64,000 nt of DNA, taken from Sepiola atlantica (Eukaryota > Mollusca > Cephalopoda > Sepiida > Sepiolidae). Position numbers and translations under genes: made by a program. Of the stretch, positions 36,040 to 47,329 are shown piece by piece. The notes under the pieces were generated by a model. It saw nothing but the letters and a program-made list of their open reading frames with translations, did no database searches and had not been told where the DNA came from. Where the stretch lies: NCBI GenBank assembly GCA_963556195.1, contig OY744519.1, positions 105,085,000 to 105,148,999 of the forward strand, given 5' to 3'. How positions within the stretch are numbered: position 1 is the first letter of the stretch; each line of letters opens with the position of its first letter.

Positions 36040-37500
36040 TACAGTTTGTAACAAAAATGTAATTTGCAGTAAAACCCAGCAGTGTATGATAGACTACAAA
36101 TTTATCTCAGTACGTTATTCTAAACTTCCGACCTACGATATATCTACTAAGGAATTCTTAAAAAAACGACCAATAATTTTTTTACTTTTAACCTCTTCAT
36201 ATTGTTTTAAACAAGTTGTGTTTTGTGTAAAAATGTTCAAATTTTATTTTGTGTCAAAAACGTTGTTTTGCTTTGTAATAAAACTTTTACTTCGTAAAAA
36301 TATTTGTGTGCATGAAATTACAATATGGCCGCCAGCGATTAAAACATTGAATTAAAGTTATATTTTCAAAACTTTACAAAGTAAATTAGAACTTTATTTC
36401 AGGGCAAGAAATATATTTTAGACAAGCAATCAATTTTATCGAAAATTTAAGAATAAAATGTAAAATGAAAACGAGGTTGTTTACATTTATTCGTCATAAA
36501 CACACGCTATTATCGCAGATCGATAATTTTAAAATGTTCATATTTCGAACCGGTAGATTTTTCTATACTTTTAATATGTTCATATAACACTTTATAAAAA
36601 TACATTGTGCAAAAAGAAACCTGCGCTGAAATTAGTTTTACCTTTTTCACTTATTTTACTGGACTATATGGAAAGTGAGCACTAAATAACTAAAGAGAGG
36701 CGATGAGAAAATAAAGCCCGATTTCTACTGATCATGAAAGATAAGAACAACACATCTCTCCGCAGTCATAGCTAAAATAACAACTTATGTCCAATTTATC
36801 GTATACAATGCATCAGTTAGAAATGGTATTAAATAAGTAACACAATACCACGAGGCTGCTAATCAGCTGACTACAACATAATCGTTTTCAAGTCCAATGT
36901 TAACGACTACTTGTCGAGCAGTCTGTTTAAGTAATCCAAGTCTGCCCATTAAATGCATTCTCATAGTATTTGCCATTATCTAACTAACAATCTGATTAAC
37001 CCTTATCCTCGAGGGGCTTTAGGCTTCGGTAAGTTTTGACTCATTTGTATGAAAAGTAAATGATCTCAAAAGAGTTTATCTGCAGTAAAAATAGAAAATA
37101 TTTAATAATTAACAAGATCATGACAAATAGAAGAAGGAGTGCATCGAATGCCGCCGCGGACAACGGATACGTTTTTTTATCTCTGATTTTTATACAATTT
37201 AAATTAGAAGTATATAGCATAACATTATACAGTATCCAAATCGTATTACTTTTACAAAACCTCATTTACAAGAGAAGGTCTACACTCTGAATCTCACTAT
37301 CAGAAAGATCGGAACTACGGATTTTGGGGGCTCTCTTTATCGTCGATTATCGTCGATTCTTAAGTAATCACGTCTGATCACGTCAAAATTCCATCTTAGT
37401 GTCGCCGTTTCAAGAGTAAGGAGTTTCTCGATCCTGTTAAAACCACTATCCATTCATCACAACAATTCTTCGTCTGCTTAAGGCTGTCACACCCCTCTTA
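36040..37500. other. Interval without recognised gene
   Basis: AT-rich. A GC spot CCGCCGCGGACAACGG lies at 37150. No repeat boundary of the pseudogene could be identified here. Confidence 0.4.
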
Positions 37501-37567
37501 ACGATCGCTAGTTAGCACCAAGTATTGACTATGACTGACTGTTTATTCCCATCTTCAAATTATCAAG

Positions 37568-37691
37568 AACCCACAATCCCATGTTTTGATGTTACCACCA
37601 ATGTCGTGCATCTGATGGAGTGCAGTGGTCTTTGCAAACACTCTAAAATCAGAGCGGTGCACATTGTATCCAGGTGTGATACAACGCACAG
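37568..37691 (+). CDS. Candidate internal exon, cysteine-rich, unknown protein
   Basis: A frame open from about 37508 ends at a strong splice donor, CACAG|GTAAGT, at 37691/37692. A possible acceptor, CTTCAAATTATCAAG, ends at 37567. Between them, two bases plus 40 codons give PTIPCFDVTTNVVHLMECSG, then LCKHSKIRAVHIVSRC, with four cysteines. The spacing hints at a secreted cysteine-rich domain, but I do not recognise a family. Base composition is higher in GC than the surroundings. Splicing directly to the exon at 39415 would break the frame, so another exon would have to lie between, or they belong to different genes. An antisense frame over the same bases has no support. Confidence 0.3.
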
Positions 37692-38346
37692 GTAAGTATT
37701 TGAGCATATCATTGAACGGCCATTAAGCAAAAACTTTTTTTGTTTGAATTCATGACTGAAACTTGGTAGACAAGTCATCTAAAGACGGTAATGTGTTTGT
37801 ACTAAATATGATTAGATTGCAGAAAGGACTGTTATTTTATCATGGATTCCACGGGCGCCATCTGGTGGCATTATCTGTCGATAATGTGCAGAAAAATCAA
37901 CACCAAAGGTAAATCATTTATGATTGCAATTAATTTTCTACTAAACAATCAACAGATAATATTCAACATCCATGTTTTGCTTATTCATTGATAAACAGGG
38001 ATACATTAAACAAGGAATCAATATTCTGCCCGACTAGAACAATACTTAAATATTTATCTATGTAACTAAACTGTCTATACTGGCTTGATACTATCAAGTT
38101 GTCCTGGAGTTTTGTGACGATTTTAGTAGTTTATGTTTCGACACGTTAGAACATGCCAAATTATTGACAGATATAGTATGCTTACATTTCCCGTTAAAGC
38201 ATACATCAATCTATGTTATGAGAAAGAAAATTAAAAATTATTAACTTTTAATGTTTTATCTCTGTGAAAATGGAAGATTGTAAGACCCATAATAGGCACT
38301 TAATACTTTTATATTTTAATAAAATAAATAATTCCCTCGCAAAAAA

Positions 38347-38523
38347 AGAATATGTGCACTGAACGGTGAATATGCCTTAGTTGACAGAACTGAACGGAAG
38401 TGGTTCGGAAAGCTTAACGTTGGAGATTTCAGCTTTAATGATGAAGAACGGTCAGGCAGATCAACATCAGGGACAGAGTCAAATGTTCAATCCTCAGTAG
38501 CGACAATACAAAGAATGCAACTA
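38347..38523 (+). mobile_element. mariner-like transposase fragment (N-terminal part)
   Basis: Fifty-nine codons without an ATG read RICALNGEYALVDRTERKWF, then GKLNVGDFSFNDEERSGRS. The W-F-K/G-F...F-L/F-D...RSGR-P/S order is characteristic of the second helix-turn-helix of mariner transposases. A TGA stop follows at 38524, and no catalytic DD34D domain is visible downstream. The terminal inverted repeats were not found. It is a short relic of the element. Confidence 0.7.
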
Positions 38524-39016
38524 TGAATTACATGAGACTTATTTCTGCACGGGCATGGCTGACTAAACGAGGGCAAGGTACCTCCGTTGAATAGATAAAT
38601 GGTTCCGTTCGAAATGCCGTACAGATTCCAGAGTTCGACAAGTCGAATCTAAAGCAGGTCGGAAGTTACAACGGCAGAGACGTCGTGAAAATAACATTCA
38701 AGATAAGAACAGTAATAAGATTAATAAAAATAATAAAAATTATTCTCATCTATAAAATTCTAAAACGTAAGTAATTTTTTTTTTCAAAATGTGTGCGTCT
38801 ATAACAATTATAAGGTTATTGATTGCATTACCAAATAAAACACGACTGAAGTCAATTACGTATTTTAAAGTCGAATGACCCAGCGGTTCGTCCGAGAATT
38901 CGCCCCAGGAAGGACATAGGTCCGGTGGAATGAGACTGGGTGATTGGATAATGATAGGAACGCCATCGTCTGACGATCAAAAACACAGCATCATTAAATC
39001 TAACATCGCGTACGAG

Positions 39017-39066
39017 GGTTATTTTCAATGGTTGAAATTAAATGAGACCAATAATTGAAAATAACC
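39017..39066. repeat. 13-bp perfect inverted repeat
   Basis: GGTTATTTTCAAT (39017-39029) and its exact inverse ATTGAAAATAACC (39054-39066) are separated by 24 bp. It sits about 500 bp behind the mariner fragment. Whether it is a deleted miniature element or a chance hairpin is unclear. Confidence 0.6.
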
Positions 39067-39414
39067 TAATTTTCTGTTAATTACCTTTTTTTTGCAGACG
39101 ACAAACAAAATAACACTTCATAAACTATACGTTGATCCGAAGTCAAAAATAGTCTAATAAGCTGATGTTGGCCTCTCTTTTTTTATTTGTATAGTTCTAC
39201 TGGTGACGACTTTCATTTAGTCACGCCTTATCAGTGGGCGTTTCTACTCTACACACCTTTTGTTAAGAGTAGCAGCACAGTGAATGTTGTATTAACGTAT
39301 AGACTCTTCTTTAAACAAATTTATCTAATCAGCAATTTCTCTCGGAGAATTCTACGGCGAAGTATAGCAATCAAAACACTGCCTTTTTCTTTCTTTTTCT
39401 TTCTTTTCTGTCAG

Positions 39415-39548
39415 AGATAACAATCGTGCCCGAACCCATTTGGGGCAAAGGGCCCCTCGACGAGAGGTTCACACATAACGAGAGACTTTACGTACTACTG
39501 AACAGAGCCAGAATATACACACTGTTAATCAAAGACTCTCGCACACAG
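39415..39548 (+). CDS. Protein-coding internal exon, unidentified gene
   Basis: A strong polypyrimidine tract (CTTTTTCTTTCTTTTTCTTT and more) ends in an acceptor TGTCAG at 39414. The exon ends at a consensus donor ACACAG|GTAAGT at 39548/39549. The 134-nt exon carries two bases plus 44 codons without a stop, beginning ITIVPEPIWGKGPLDERFTH and ending NRARIYTLLIKDSRTQ. The amino-acid mix is ordinary, not low-complexity, and GC content is clearly above the flanks. This is the most convincing host exon in the window. It starts in the second or third codon position and ends on a codon boundary. I do not recognise the protein. The next exons must lie outside the recognised sequence, or be too short to see. 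Confidence 0.65.
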
Positions 39549-39549
39549 G

Positions 39550-40430
39550 TAAGTACGTATACACTCCCACTAAAACGCAGGTACTCTTATATACACTCAC
39601 ATATTTATATATCTATCTTATTTACACACACGTAAACGCACATAGACCCAGCCGATATGAACACACGTACATTCTCTCACAAACAAAAAAACAGTTACGC
39701 TCATATATGCACATATCTTCATTCCCATTCATTTTCATAGACGTAAACGTACACAGTGCTAGCCGAAAAAAACCCAGTTGTACTCAATTTCTCCGTACAC
39801 TAAAATCATCTGTTCTATTAATTAACGTTTCCTAGGACTCTTTAACAATTTCGCATATCTTTACTTTCTTTTCGTGGTCTCTAACAAGTTATCAGTATCA
39901 AGTTTATATATTTTCATCTATTTCAAATCCAGTGTGTATAATACTGTAATAATAATTTGAGACGTTAATAAACGTCATCAAAACAAAGCAAAAAACGCTT
40001 TTCATTAGTCACCTATATTACATAAACACCTGAGTTCGGTCTCTTCAGCATATGGACCTAGTTCCACTCGGCCTTCTGATAACGCTATGAATCGATTTTT
40101 TTCTTCTAAACATGATGCGTTCTACTTCAACCTACTTCAGCATTAGTTAGCATCTGCTACAAGAACCATTCGGCTTCTTTCGATTCTGCGCAACTTAAAG
40201 ACAAACAAAAGTATTTCTTTTTACACTCATTACACATACATGTGTTGAGTCATGTGTGATCTACGACGAAAATATTCAGTCCGGTGTTTCCAACAGTCAA
40301 CGTTTTAACCACGCAACAAGACAAAAAAACTCACAGGTTTGTGAATGGTAAACAAATACACCTTCAAAAACAATACACAATCCGACTTAAGTAATACGAT
40401 ATAAGTAATACGATATAATTAATACAGGAG
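39550..40430. other. Probable intron, no feature seen
   Basis: The sequence follows the GTAAGT donor at 39549. It is AT-rich with TACACACTC-type strings, and no further coding block or repeat is seen before the LINE fragment. Confidence 0.4.
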
Positions 40431-40479
40431 GATACTTTTTATTTGAAGTAAACCCTGACCAAATATTCAACAAAAATAG

Positions 40480-40981
40480 TGTGGGGTCTCCTCAAGCAAT
40501 CCAGCACATCCCCCGAATTGCGGACGGGGGCACCCCCTCTATTAATAAATGGCAGCTTCGAATAATGAATTAGAAGCCGTTGACAATGAGGAAATGAATG
40601 ATAAAAAATATGAATCAAAACAAAAATGAATACTGGCAGGCAGGCACCCAGGATAAAAAGGGCCCATCAACCCGTTCATACACCAGACGGGAAGATGTAA
40701 GCAATGGTGTGAACCTTCCTGCGTCTGGAAATGGTGCTCCAGTCATGACAGAGGCCAACCAGGGTCAGCCATCAGGCTTTGAGATAATAGGTCCTGGTCC
40801 CCTATCTCCATCAAATGCAGCAACCAAAAAAAGAAATATAAGAGGCGTAAAAGCTTAACCATGGACTGTTGCACAAAAGAAGGTGCTATTATTTTGCTAC
40901 CACTACTCAAAGTTTGAAAAGTGGAGCAAAACATCCAATGAGATTCTAGCTGATAGGATTCAAGAATCTACCCTCCCCGAA

Positions 40982-40983
<2 letters not shown>
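40480..40983 (+). mobile_element. LINE 5' end: leader and N-terminal ORF fragment
   Basis: A GC-rich leader (CATCCCCCGAATTGCGGACG near 40509) precedes an ATG at 40549 encoding MAASNNELEAVDNEEMNDKK. One frameshift near 40610 leads to the frame 40598-40858 with NEYWQAGTQDKKGPSTRSYT and IGPGPLSPSNAATKKR. A second shift gives PWTVAQKKVLLFCYHYSKFE and RIQESTLPEE. That last block resembles the Myb-like W-T-x-E/Q-K-K-V stretch near the N-terminus of LINEs with a restriction-like endonuclease. The (TA)n tract at 40984 cuts it off. It may belong to the same family as 47330-48290, whose C-terminal part is of that kind. Confidence 0.55.

Positions 40984-41022
<39 letters not shown>
40984..41022. repeat. 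(TA)n microsatellite
   Basis: Pure TA at the truncation point of the LINE 5' fragment. Confidence 0.95.
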
Positions 41023-41023
<1 letters not shown>

Positions 41024-41024
41024 C

Positions 41025-41949
41025 GTTTTCGACCCATGACCGAGGTTAGTGTATCTTTTCTGTGTGACTAGTGCAATGCACAGTGTCAGTGTGCTTTTCT
41101 GTGTGCAACATGTGCCACGATCTCCGTGCTGTGACTAAGGATGGCTACGGATTTAAAGTGTTGCTTATTTAATCTGTTTTAATGCGGACAACCTCTGAAG
41201 ACATCTGTGTTCACATTTAGGTATGTATTTATGAGTGAAGATATATATTTCAGAATTCTCGTATGAAAAGTGATAGTTTTTAGTACTGGTGTATAAGTTT
41301 GTTGTTCATACAGAATCCTATATCTATTGTTGTATTGAATGTTGTTATCCTTCAGATTCCAGGCTGTCGTTGCTAGGGCGGTTACGGATATTTTTTTACT
41401 GTCTTTAAAGGAGTTATGATTGGCGTTAAAACTGTATTATGTCATCCATATATGTTTCAGTACTTGTATTGGAATCGTCTGGAATTACTTTAGCTTCATA
41501 TATAACAGATTCTGTTACACATTTTCTTTCCAGGAAGCATGTAACACCAGCCGACATTAGCATTATGTAATGAGAGATATGTTCACAAACAATGAAACAA
41601 GAACACCATAACTATTGTGGATAAACTTCTTTATATGGATGTAATTTCATTACATGTAGATGGTTAAGATAAAATACTTTAATACTTTTATAATATTTAA
41701 TATTTAATAATATTTTCTTTCGGCTCACCATCGACCGATTTAGTACATGAGGTGAAGTACATAAATTATTTTATCTCAATATAAAAAATACAACATTGAA
41801 AATAGGGAAAACGTTCGACCGGTGATTATTGCTCCGTTTCTTTTTATTAAATTTAAGCAGTTGTAAAACATTGTGTATAAATTAGAAAGAGAAATTGTGA
41901 AGAGTGAAATATTATGGCTTTAAGTTAATTGAAGTAATAGAGCTGAACG

Positions 41950-41950
<1 letters not shown>
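41025..41950. other. Interval with a small imperfect duplication only
   Basis: GTGT-CTTTTCTGTGTG occurs at about 41050 and 41090. Nothing else is recognisable. Confidence 0.4.

Positions 41951-41955
<5 letters not shown>

Positions 41956-42039
<84 letters not shown>
41956..42039. repeat. (TA)n microsatellite
   Basis: Pure TA, about 80 bp. Confidence 0.95.
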
Positions 42040-42042
<3 letters not shown>

Positions 42043-42289
42043 GTTTACGAGAGAATGTTTTGTCAGAGTAAATGGGATGTCTTTACGTACTACTTTAAAA
42101 AGTAGTATTTAGACCTTCGGACCTATATACTAATAAATAAGCAACAATTATATGTATATACTTTATTACAATGTAATCAAGAAAGAAGGAGTGACTGTAC
42201 TATCTTGATAAAACTATTAAATGATTGTGTGTGAAAATTAAATATATTTTAATATAGGCGACTCATAGAACACACTACTTAGCTATTAT

Positions 42290-42296
42290 ATACATA

Positions 42297-42335
<39 letters not shown>
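42290..42335. repeat. (TA)n microsatellite
   Basis: TA tract just upstream of the Penelope fragment. Confidence 0.95.
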
Positions 42336-42338
<3 letters not shown>

Positions 42339-42439
42339 GATTAAAATATACGAGAACATCTGTTGCATCATGGATGCTGACAGGGCCCAACTTGACGAAT
42401 TGTCGGTGTCATTAAAAGTAACCATCATTTTGTCAACGT

Positions 42440-43080
42440 AATCTAGCTATTTCGCTTTAAATGTGGGTGTTGTGTTCCTTACACACGCCCTGTTGACATC
42501 CTCATGAAAAGATGTTCTACCCCTAACCACAGAGATAATTTGATGCATACTGTTTAATGTAGTTGTAGTGCCGACTACGTGGGCGAGACGACGTCGAAGT
42601 TGGACAACAGAGTACAGTAACACATCTCTAGTTATATAAAAAATGGAACCTTCCGGTCAACGGACTTCTACAGATATACATACGGGTCTTCTATAACCGA
42701 CCATTTAATTAAAACCCCGTCATGCGCAACGAACATCAGCATTGGCCCATTTACCATCTTGAGTTGTGCTCACTCCATTTCCACCTTAAAATATTGGAGA
42801 CTATCCACGTACGTCTTAAACGGCCCTCCCTATTTTAACGGAAGGTGTGTCTATTAGGATTGAGTGTGATTTGTCTATAAGCCACATCGCTCATTGTAAA
42901 TAACATAACGCTCTCTTTGTTTTTGATATACACTTTCCTATTTTTTCTCTACATACCTTTTAAAATCCCACGATACAGCTCTAGTTAAGTGTTGGCGAAA
43001 CTAGTCGACAGGCCAAAAAATTATTGTATCTTTTAAACATGAAAGATAAAGCATGTCCTGCCTTTGTAATTGCCCTAATT
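42440..43080 (+). mobile_element. Penelope-like element, GIY-YIG endonuclease end
   Basis: The plus strand reads RCSTPNHRDNL, then CSCSADYVGETTSKLDNRV (from 42561). Then HISSYIKNGTFRSTDFYR and YGSSITDHLIKTPS follow. A frame change near 42790 gives LKILETIHVRLKRPSLF with a stop at 42836-42838. A cysteine pair, the Y-V-G-E-T-T-S-K-L..R core, an internal H-L and a final E-x-x-x-x-x-L-K-P-S-L block are the order of the GIY-YIG nuclease that follows the RT in Penelope elements. Internal stops (one before CSCS, one after NRVQ) and the missing RT make it inactive. Behind it, near 43000, TTGGCGAAACTAG may be what is left of the terminal hammerhead-like motif. Confidence 0.75.
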
Positions 43081-43107
43081 CAATTTTGCATCCCAAAGAA
43101 AATAACG

Positions 43108-43121
43108 ATATATTTATATAT

Positions 43122-43214
<93 letters not shown>
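43108..43214. repeat. (CA)n(TA)n microsatellite
   Basis: A short CA run leads into about 78 bp of TA. Confidence 0.95.
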
Positions 43215-43216
<2 letters not shown>

Positions 43217-43448
43217 TTCGCGGTTGAAATATTGGCCGAAATGTACAGTAGTCGTTTTAGTTTTTCCAGGTAGTGTTGTATTTTCACTTACCGACCTGTG
43301 TACAAACTGTCGACAAAATCACTCGGACACAAATGTTAATTCTATAAAAACGTTTTTTTTAAGAGAAGAACAATCACAGAAAGACATCAAGACGGATTAC
43401 GTTCGTGCTCGTGAGGGAGATGGAAACACTGGCCGATAGATAGACGGA

Positions 43449-43608
43449 TAGTGTAGTGTCTGTATTTACTTATGAAGTGACCATCCCAACCATTACTACT
43501 ATCCATTTTTGGAGGAGGGTTAGTATAGTAATTGCTCTCTTGTTATGAGAAAGTGTCCCAGGCATTACCTCCTCGTTTTGTGGACAGTGTAGTATTCTTG
43601 TCCGTCAT
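43449..43608 (+). repeat. ~66-70 bp satellite, array 1
   Basis: Monomers start at 43450 (AGTGTAGTGTCTG), 43521 (TAGTATAGTAATT) and 43586 (AGTGTAGTATTC). Each has a CCATCCCAACCATTAC / GTCCCAGGCATTACCTCC-type centre and a T/G-rich end. The same unit forms arrays at 45536-45792 and 55032-55362, all in this orientation. Confidence 0.8.
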
Positions 43609-43947
43609 ATATATTAGTAAAAGTATTTCTTATAGTCTAAGTAATCGAGAATCATTAAGCAAAGCGTTAAATTTGAATTCAGGGATATCTTCCAAGAATT
43701 GATTTTTCTTTACATTCTACAAACAATCGAATTTTTTTAATCATGCACAAAATAATAATCGTTTGTTTATGGCAAACAGTCATATTCTTTCAATTTGAGA
43801 TGTATAATGAATTGAATATTTTAAGAAATTAACATAATCCTTTTTTATATAATCAAACGGTTGTTTAATTTAATTACTCTTGCTTCAAATGAATTCACCT
43901 TTTAAAAGCAATACAAATGAAAACGATTTTTCTTTTTTCTTTTACAG

Positions 43948-44056
43948 AACCCCCATAATTTCTTTCTTTGTACAGTGTTTTGTTATGTCTAATGCGATAG
44001 CGCTGACGTCTGTAGAAAAAGAGCGCATACTTTCGTTAGAAAATTATTCTTTCTAA
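43948..44056 (+). CDS. Weak candidate exon
   Basis: A pyrimidine-rich stretch ends TTTTACAG at 43947, a good acceptor. The frame behind it gives TPIISFFVQCFVMSNAIAL, then TSVEKERILSLENYSF and a stop, about 36 codons. There is no family match and no downstream poly(A) evidence. Chance is a reasonable alternative. Confidence 0.15.
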
Positions 44057-44059
44057 GTA

Positions 44060-45000
44060 CCCGTTTTGGCAGGTGCAGATTCAACTAATAGCAACAAAAT
44101 AACTTATGTGTAGTATGGGTTCTTTGTTTTCGTTGCAACATAGCACTATTTGTTCTCAATCCAGCCGCTATCTACAATTATTTATTGAAGAATGTAGCAA
44201 CAGGCACGTTTTCTTGATGCACATTCACGCTAAGGCAACACACTTATTTTCCTTGTTTTCCTTCTGGTTAAATTTTATACTGCCGACGCAAATATCGACT
44301 CTCTCGGGACCTTTCAACCTTATCGAATTCATCAACTTTAATTCTACCTATTCAGCATGAAAACCGGCATTATTCTATTATATTTCATTCTTTCTTATCT
44401 GTCATGCTAATATCCTACTGTCTATCAAATTCACATTGGAACGGGAGGCATAGTTATAGGCATATTTTATCCTTTATACAATACTCATTAAAATACGTTG
44501 AAATTCAAAATAAATGTTTTATCGGAACATATTGGAAGTTTATATTCCTTATCTGACTATTAACAAAAAAAGTTTATAATCAAATATAAAGGAGTTAGTC
44601 ATAATAAGCATACAGCATAGCACTATATAGATATCTATATAATATAATAGTTAATTTAAACAATGCAACGTATTTCATAATTGGTATCGTGACTAGGATT
44701 TATATAGACATGCATTCAAAATGGTTAATTATGTTTTTAATTGCGCATTTAATCATAGTAGTCCAATTTAATATACATGCATGCTAAAATTGAACTATAC
44801 TTTTCAGAATTTATTTTTATTGTTGTGTAACATTTCCTTAAGAGAAAGTAATTGTTTAAATTGTTACAATAAGTGAATTAAATTAAATAAGTTAATTTAT
44901 AAACACGTTAACACTTTCGTTTTCTTTATTTTAAAATATCTAGCTGAGACGTACTTTTACGGTAACAGTGAATTAAATTCGTATGAAACAGCATAAAACG
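44060..45000. other. Interval without recognised feature
   Basis: The 84-codon frame at 44106-44360 has no domain I know. Otherwise AT-rich. Confidence 0.4.
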
Positions 45001-45057
45001 CTATTTTTGTCTGATTACGTCTGTTGTTTCCATCGGTTTATTCGATTCCTTGTAGAA

Positions 45058-45192
45058 TCACGTACTTATAGGAGGAGCCACGTGAAGGTTGCCAACATCC
45101 GTAAGTGAAAATGATGATATAGAATGTATTGGATTCGAGTTTGGCATACCCAGGTCGTCAGTACAGGTGGTTATCAACGCCACCACCGCTGC
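45058..45192 (-). CDS. Candidate 3'-terminal exon, unknown protein
   Basis: On the minus strand a perfect branch-point string TACTAAC (45226-45220) lies about 28 nt before the acceptor AAATGGCAG|GCAGCGG at 45192. The exon would hold 44 codons: AAVVALITTCTDDLGMPNSN, then PIHSISSFSLTDVGNLHVAP and PIST, then TGA (45060-45058). An AATAAA hexamer follows 16 nt downstream (45042-45037). All parts of a last exon are therefore present in order. I do not recognise the protein. The plus strand is also open here and has an ATG|GTAAGA donor near 45203, so strand is not certain. Confidence 0.3.
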   Translation of the reverse strand, partial: AAVVALITTCTDDLGMPNSNPIHSISSFSLTDVGNLHVAPPIST

Positions 45193-45535
45193 CTGCCATT
45201 TAATGGTAAGAAGAAAATTGTTAGTATTACTACACCAGTCGATCCCTGTGTATATTTCACAGTTGCTTACATACCGTCCCATCTGAGTTATTTTTCGGTA
45301 AGAAGAAAGATAAGACGGCACGTTAGTAGGCGTGTAATTTTCAAAGGGATCGTCTAGTATAGAAATATATTACCAATGGAGATTTGGTATCTGTCTGCAG
45401 CCATAACTATACCATTATTTTTATTTATATTGAAAATTAGGTACCACTTAATATGAAACTGAAACTATTATATTACTATCGTTTAATGCTAAATTTATTT
45501 AACTATATAGTTTCAAATTAATTCTGAGGAAACTT

Positions 45536-45792
45536 AGTATCTGTTCTGTTCTCATTAAAACATCGTCTATGCATTATCCCCTCTTTGAATCAGTGTAGTA
45601 TATGGTTGTTCGTTATGACACCATCCTCCAAGTCATTATCCCTACTTTTGTTTTGGAGGTGGGTAATGCAGCATATGTTACGTGGTCATAAAACTACCAT
45701 CTCATATATTATCTCCCTTTTTTCATGGGGTAGTGTAGTGTATGTTTGTCCGTTAAGGTACCATCCTAAAAGGCATTACTTTCTTTTTTGAA
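45536..45792 (+). repeat. ~66-70 bp satellite, array 2
   Basis: Monomers begin near 45592 (AGTGTAGTATATGG), 45663 and 45732 (AGTGTAGTGTATG), with a partial unit before them. The CCATCCT(C/A)-CATTA and T-rich GGAGG/GGGG segments recur in each. Confidence 0.8.
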
Positions 45793-45799
45793 AAACCGC

Positions 45800-46500
45800 A
45801 CTAGATTGTCATAGATGCGAAATATTGTGCTAGTATTACTAAGTATCATAACTAAAAGATAGGCTCTGAAACTATTGGATACACTTGTACAAGATTTAGC
45901 ATAAAACTACATTGCTTAGTCGGATATAATACTAGTAAAGTACTAATTATGATACTTCAATGAATCTGCATGATGACTATCTGCCTAGTTTATATAACAA
46001 GTTTGAATAGTTCATTATATAACTGATGGAAGTACCACGCACTTTCTCGAATCCATATGTGTGCTTAGCTTCCAGATAATGCCCACCAATCGCCTTTTCA
46101 ATAATGTTACTGAAATGTAATTAGTTGATGATGGAGTATTGCGTTTATTTTATTAGGTTATTCAGTATATTTCGAATCGGGTGTTTTTTATGTTTTTAGT
46201 CTTGTTGATTCAAATATATACGATGTGTGTTCAAACATTCTAGCAATGGCGGTCATGTTTAGCTTGAAAGAAATAGACAATTAATACAATGTTCATTTTC
46301 ATTAAAATAAAAGCTGTTTTAAACCGTATCCGTACAAAGGTTGAATTAGTAAATACAGAAATTAGAATAAAACAAACGTTTTTATTCTTTGTCGGGATTT
46401 TTACTTTGTCTATTATCAATATGTATTCTTGAATATTTGCTGCATTGTTCTCAGACGAATATTCCCGAAAAGCTAAACTTCAGATAATTTCCGTCTATAA
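45800..46500. other. Interval without recognised feature
   Basis: AT-rich, nothing I can support. Confidence 0.4.
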
Positions 46501-46507
46501 TGCTGTT

Positions 46508-46619
<112 letters not shown>

Positions 46620-46689
46620 TAGTAGAATGTCCGAGTCAAAACAGACATAAGCAATAAATATAGCATTAGTTTTAAATTTTAATGTTTTC

Positions 46690-47125
46690 TTTTTTTGGAG
46701 GGCATGGTACGGTTTCGATGGCAACCCCATGATTGTAAATTATACCAACACAATAATGTGCTGAGTTTACTCACCCTGTTGCTTAGAATACCAATTCTAT
46801 AATTCATAATGTTAAGTTTAATTGCTAAGAATTTATTAAACACATGCATATAATTTATTCGCACGCGCGTACGCACCGATCTCTTTGCATGCATTACTTT
46901 ATATAGCTCAAAATGTGATATAGAGCATTTCTTTATTGCATTTTTAAATTTAACACATTTTAAAAGTTTTTTGGGGGGAGGATACGATTTTGGGTGGGCG
47001 CACCGCCTAAATAGAAAAAAGTACACAATAAGTAATATGCCCATGTTACTCATTGTGTTGACGAGAATATATATTCTAAAATTCATAATGATCAGTTTAT
47101 TTGGTTAGAAGTTTATATTGTACAA
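46690..47125. repeat. Diverged direct duplication of ~150 bp
   Basis: 46735-46835 and 47020-47115 share ACACAATAA-TG, GTTTACTCA/GTTACTCA, TTCTA-AATTCATAATG and AGTTTAATT/AGTTTATTT blocks in order. A 135-codon minus-strand frame (46679-47086) spans both copies but has no recognised domain, so I take it as incidental. Confidence 0.5.
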
Positions 47126-47237
47126 CGAAATATATATATATATGAACATATACTCATACTTAACGTTATATATATGCACTCCCTAAATTAAAAAAATTAC
47201 AAAGAAAATAATTAGCACATGTTATTCACTGTCTGCC

Positions 47238-47238
<1 letters not shown>

Positions 47239-47297
<59 letters not shown>
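47239..47297. repeat. (TA)n microsatellite
   Basis: Pure TA, directly before the LINE fragment. Confidence 0.95.
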
Positions 47298-47329
47298 TAA
47301 CATTCCAGAATTATCAAGAGATTATCATG

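Noticed and set aside
35948..36355. 135-codon plus-strand frame with many cysteines
   Set aside because: It starts at a TTG, overlaps the N-terminal part of the minus-strand pseudogene, has AT-rich codon content and matches no domain I know.
46679..47086. 135-codon minus-strand frame
   Set aside because: It spans two halves of a diverged duplication, is AT-rich and has no domain.
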